This document shows positions 46,627 to 47,299 of a stretch of 47,299 nt of DNA, piece by piece. The notes under the pieces were generated by a model. It did not search any database. It was not told where the DNA came from and saw only the letters and a program-made list of their open reading frames with translations. This stretch comes from a virus. The position numbers and the translations under genes are program-made. The stretch is from IMG/VR virus record IMGVR_UViG_3300027763_000087, positions 1 to 47,299 of that record; one strand, written 5' to 3'. Numbering within the stretch: the first letter of the stretch is position 1; each line of letters opens with the position of its first letter.

Positions 46627-47124
46627 ATGTCAACATTTGATTTTGGAATAGAAATACAAGACAGTGGGAGTAGTAATGGATACGCTCTACAAATAACAGG
46701 TAGTACTTTAGTAAGTGGAAGTATTAATGTAACTGGTTCATTAATTGTTAATAATACTAACTTAATATCATCCTTACCAACAACTTTTAATTATAGTTTT
46801 GGTAGTAATCCTTTAAATACACTATTCTTACAAATCCCTGCTACTGATACTTCAACAAATGCTCCTGTTCATTATCAATTAAGCTGGACAGCCACATCAG
46901 GATCAATACTTAATTCATCTATTGTAGGTGGTTCTTCGTATTTTATAGGGACATACAATGGTGGAGGAAATGAATTTATAGCAGATATCTATCAAAAACG
47001 TTTAAGTGGAGCTCCAGGAGTTACTATGTCTGTAAGTTTAGCTGGAGCTTATTACAATATAGCAGCTTCATTTACTGGAAGTGGTTATAGAATATCAGGA
47101 TCTTACATAAGAATTCCTTCATAA
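46627..47124 (+). CDS. fibre-associated beta-rich protein (165 aa)
   Basis: The 165-residue protein is beta-rich with S, G, T and N, including ALQITGSTLVSGSINVTGSL and SIVGGSSYFIGTYNGGG. The repeated GS...VSGSINVTGSLIV pattern is that of triple-stranded beta fibres. It starts one base after the stop of the SHAEG fibre gene. It may be the distal tip, a second fibre, or a fibre-tip adhesin. No enzyme motif is seen. Confidence 0.6.
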   Translation: MSTFDFGIEIQDSGSSNGYALQITGSTLVSGSINVTGSLIVNNTNLISSLPTTFNYSFGSNPLNTLFLQIPATDTSTNAPVHYQLSWTATSGSILNSSIVGGSSYFIGTYNGGGNEFIADIYQKRLSGAPGVTMSVSLAGAYYNIAASFTGSGYRISGSYIRIPS

Positions 47125-47147
47125 TTGTTTTTATAAAATAAATTTAT

Positions 47148-47153
47148 TATACT
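47148..47153 (+). promoter_or_regulatory. TATACT promoter six bases before GTG
   Basis: TTTATTATACTAATAGG precedes the GTG at 47160; TATACT lies six bases from it, as before 16233 and 16513. Confidence 0.45.
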
Positions 47154-47159
47154 AATAGG

Positions 47160-47299
47160 GTGAAATATTCTATAAAATACATTACTCATCTTCCTATACA
47201 ACAGGGTTCACCTGAAATACTTTTAACAATTGATTCTGAAGAAGAATTACAACATGCTTATTCTGTTAGACTTACTAATACTTTATTAAATCGATTTAT
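47160..47299 (+). CDS. 3'-truncated hypothetical protein, GTG start
   Basis: An open frame from GTG 47160 reaches the right edge (46 codons visible). In-frame TAA at 47139-47141 lies upstream with no ATG between, and the TATACT box sits six bases before the GTG, so GTG is the likely start. The visible part (KYSIKYITHLPIQQGSPEI, LLTIDSEEELQHAY) could be a strand-helix pattern. Family not recognised from the fragment. Confidence 0.5.
   Translation, partial: MKYSIKYITHLPIQQGSPEILLTIDSEEELQHAYSVRLTNTLLNRF

Overview
The window is part of the genome of a large T4-like contractile-tailed phage (Caudoviricetes, myovirus type). Evidence: a gp25-type and a gp6-type (J-like) baseplate wedge protein side by side, a split central-spike/lysozyme module, a gp55-like late sigma factor, a CHC2/Toprim primase, free-standing EndoVII and GIY-YIG endonucleases, and long runs of touching or overlapping genes. 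The host is probably a member of Bacteroidota (inference): A+T is very high, UAA stops dominate, Shine-Dalgarno sites are almost absent, and the one clear signal peptide ends in S-L-Y-S-Q, as flavobacterial ones often do. Head genes (portal, prohead protease, major capsid) and terminase are not in the window.

Layout. 1-6737 (+): about 20 very small, mostly unrecognised genes, two tRNA-like genes, two paralogous multi-AT-hook-like proteins, an EndoVII-type nuclease and a more GC-rich non-coding stretch that looks like a structured RNA. Fifteen copies of GTTATATTATAGTA serve as promoters, eight of them fused directly to the ATG. Several of these genes almost lack C on the coding strand. 7042-8155 (-): a three-gene unit with a secreted DNA/RNA non-specific endonuclease, a GNAT acetyltransferase and a small protein. 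8225-16160 (+): proteins that begin with a short MIKLxxLLxE-like leader, including an ADP-ribosyltransferase-like protein and a 1560-residue acidic protein of fifteen ~100-residue repeats. 16233-18805: glutaredoxin-like, HD hydrolase, membrane protein, late sigma factor. 18823-34662: baseplate and tail structure. 34662-36844: GIY-YIG protein, primase, PD-(D/E)XK nuclease. 36860-44734: a second leader-bearing set with a P-loop kinase and a 931-residue six-module protein. 44760-47124: tail fibre with YadA-head repeats and a small partner. A truncated gene runs off the right end.

Main hypothesis. T4 packages internal proteins (IPI-III, Alt) into the head through a short N-terminal capsid-targeting sequence that the prohead protease gp21 removes after L/I-x-E. 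Here at least six genes start with such a leader ending in L/I-x-E and two more carry a second leader type (FDxHxWxxKQ...NE). L-x-E motifs also recur at module junctions inside four larger proteins: before almost every one of the 15 repeats of the 1560-residue protein, at all five junctions of the 931-residue protein (nucleotidylyltransferase, nucleotidyltransferase, metallopeptidase, ParB-like, zinc ribbon, HAD), and between the domains of two others. This suggests capsid-loaded polyproteins that the prohead protease cuts into separate cargo proteins for delivery with the DNA. The motifs are visible; the cleavage and delivery are inference.

Regulation. Three promoter families can be seen. 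Early: GTTATATTATAGTATG. Middle: TATACT, six bases, start codon. Late: ATATTTATCRTAA close to the first ATG of each structural block. In all three the start codon often falls where transcription should begin, so many mRNAs may be leaderless.
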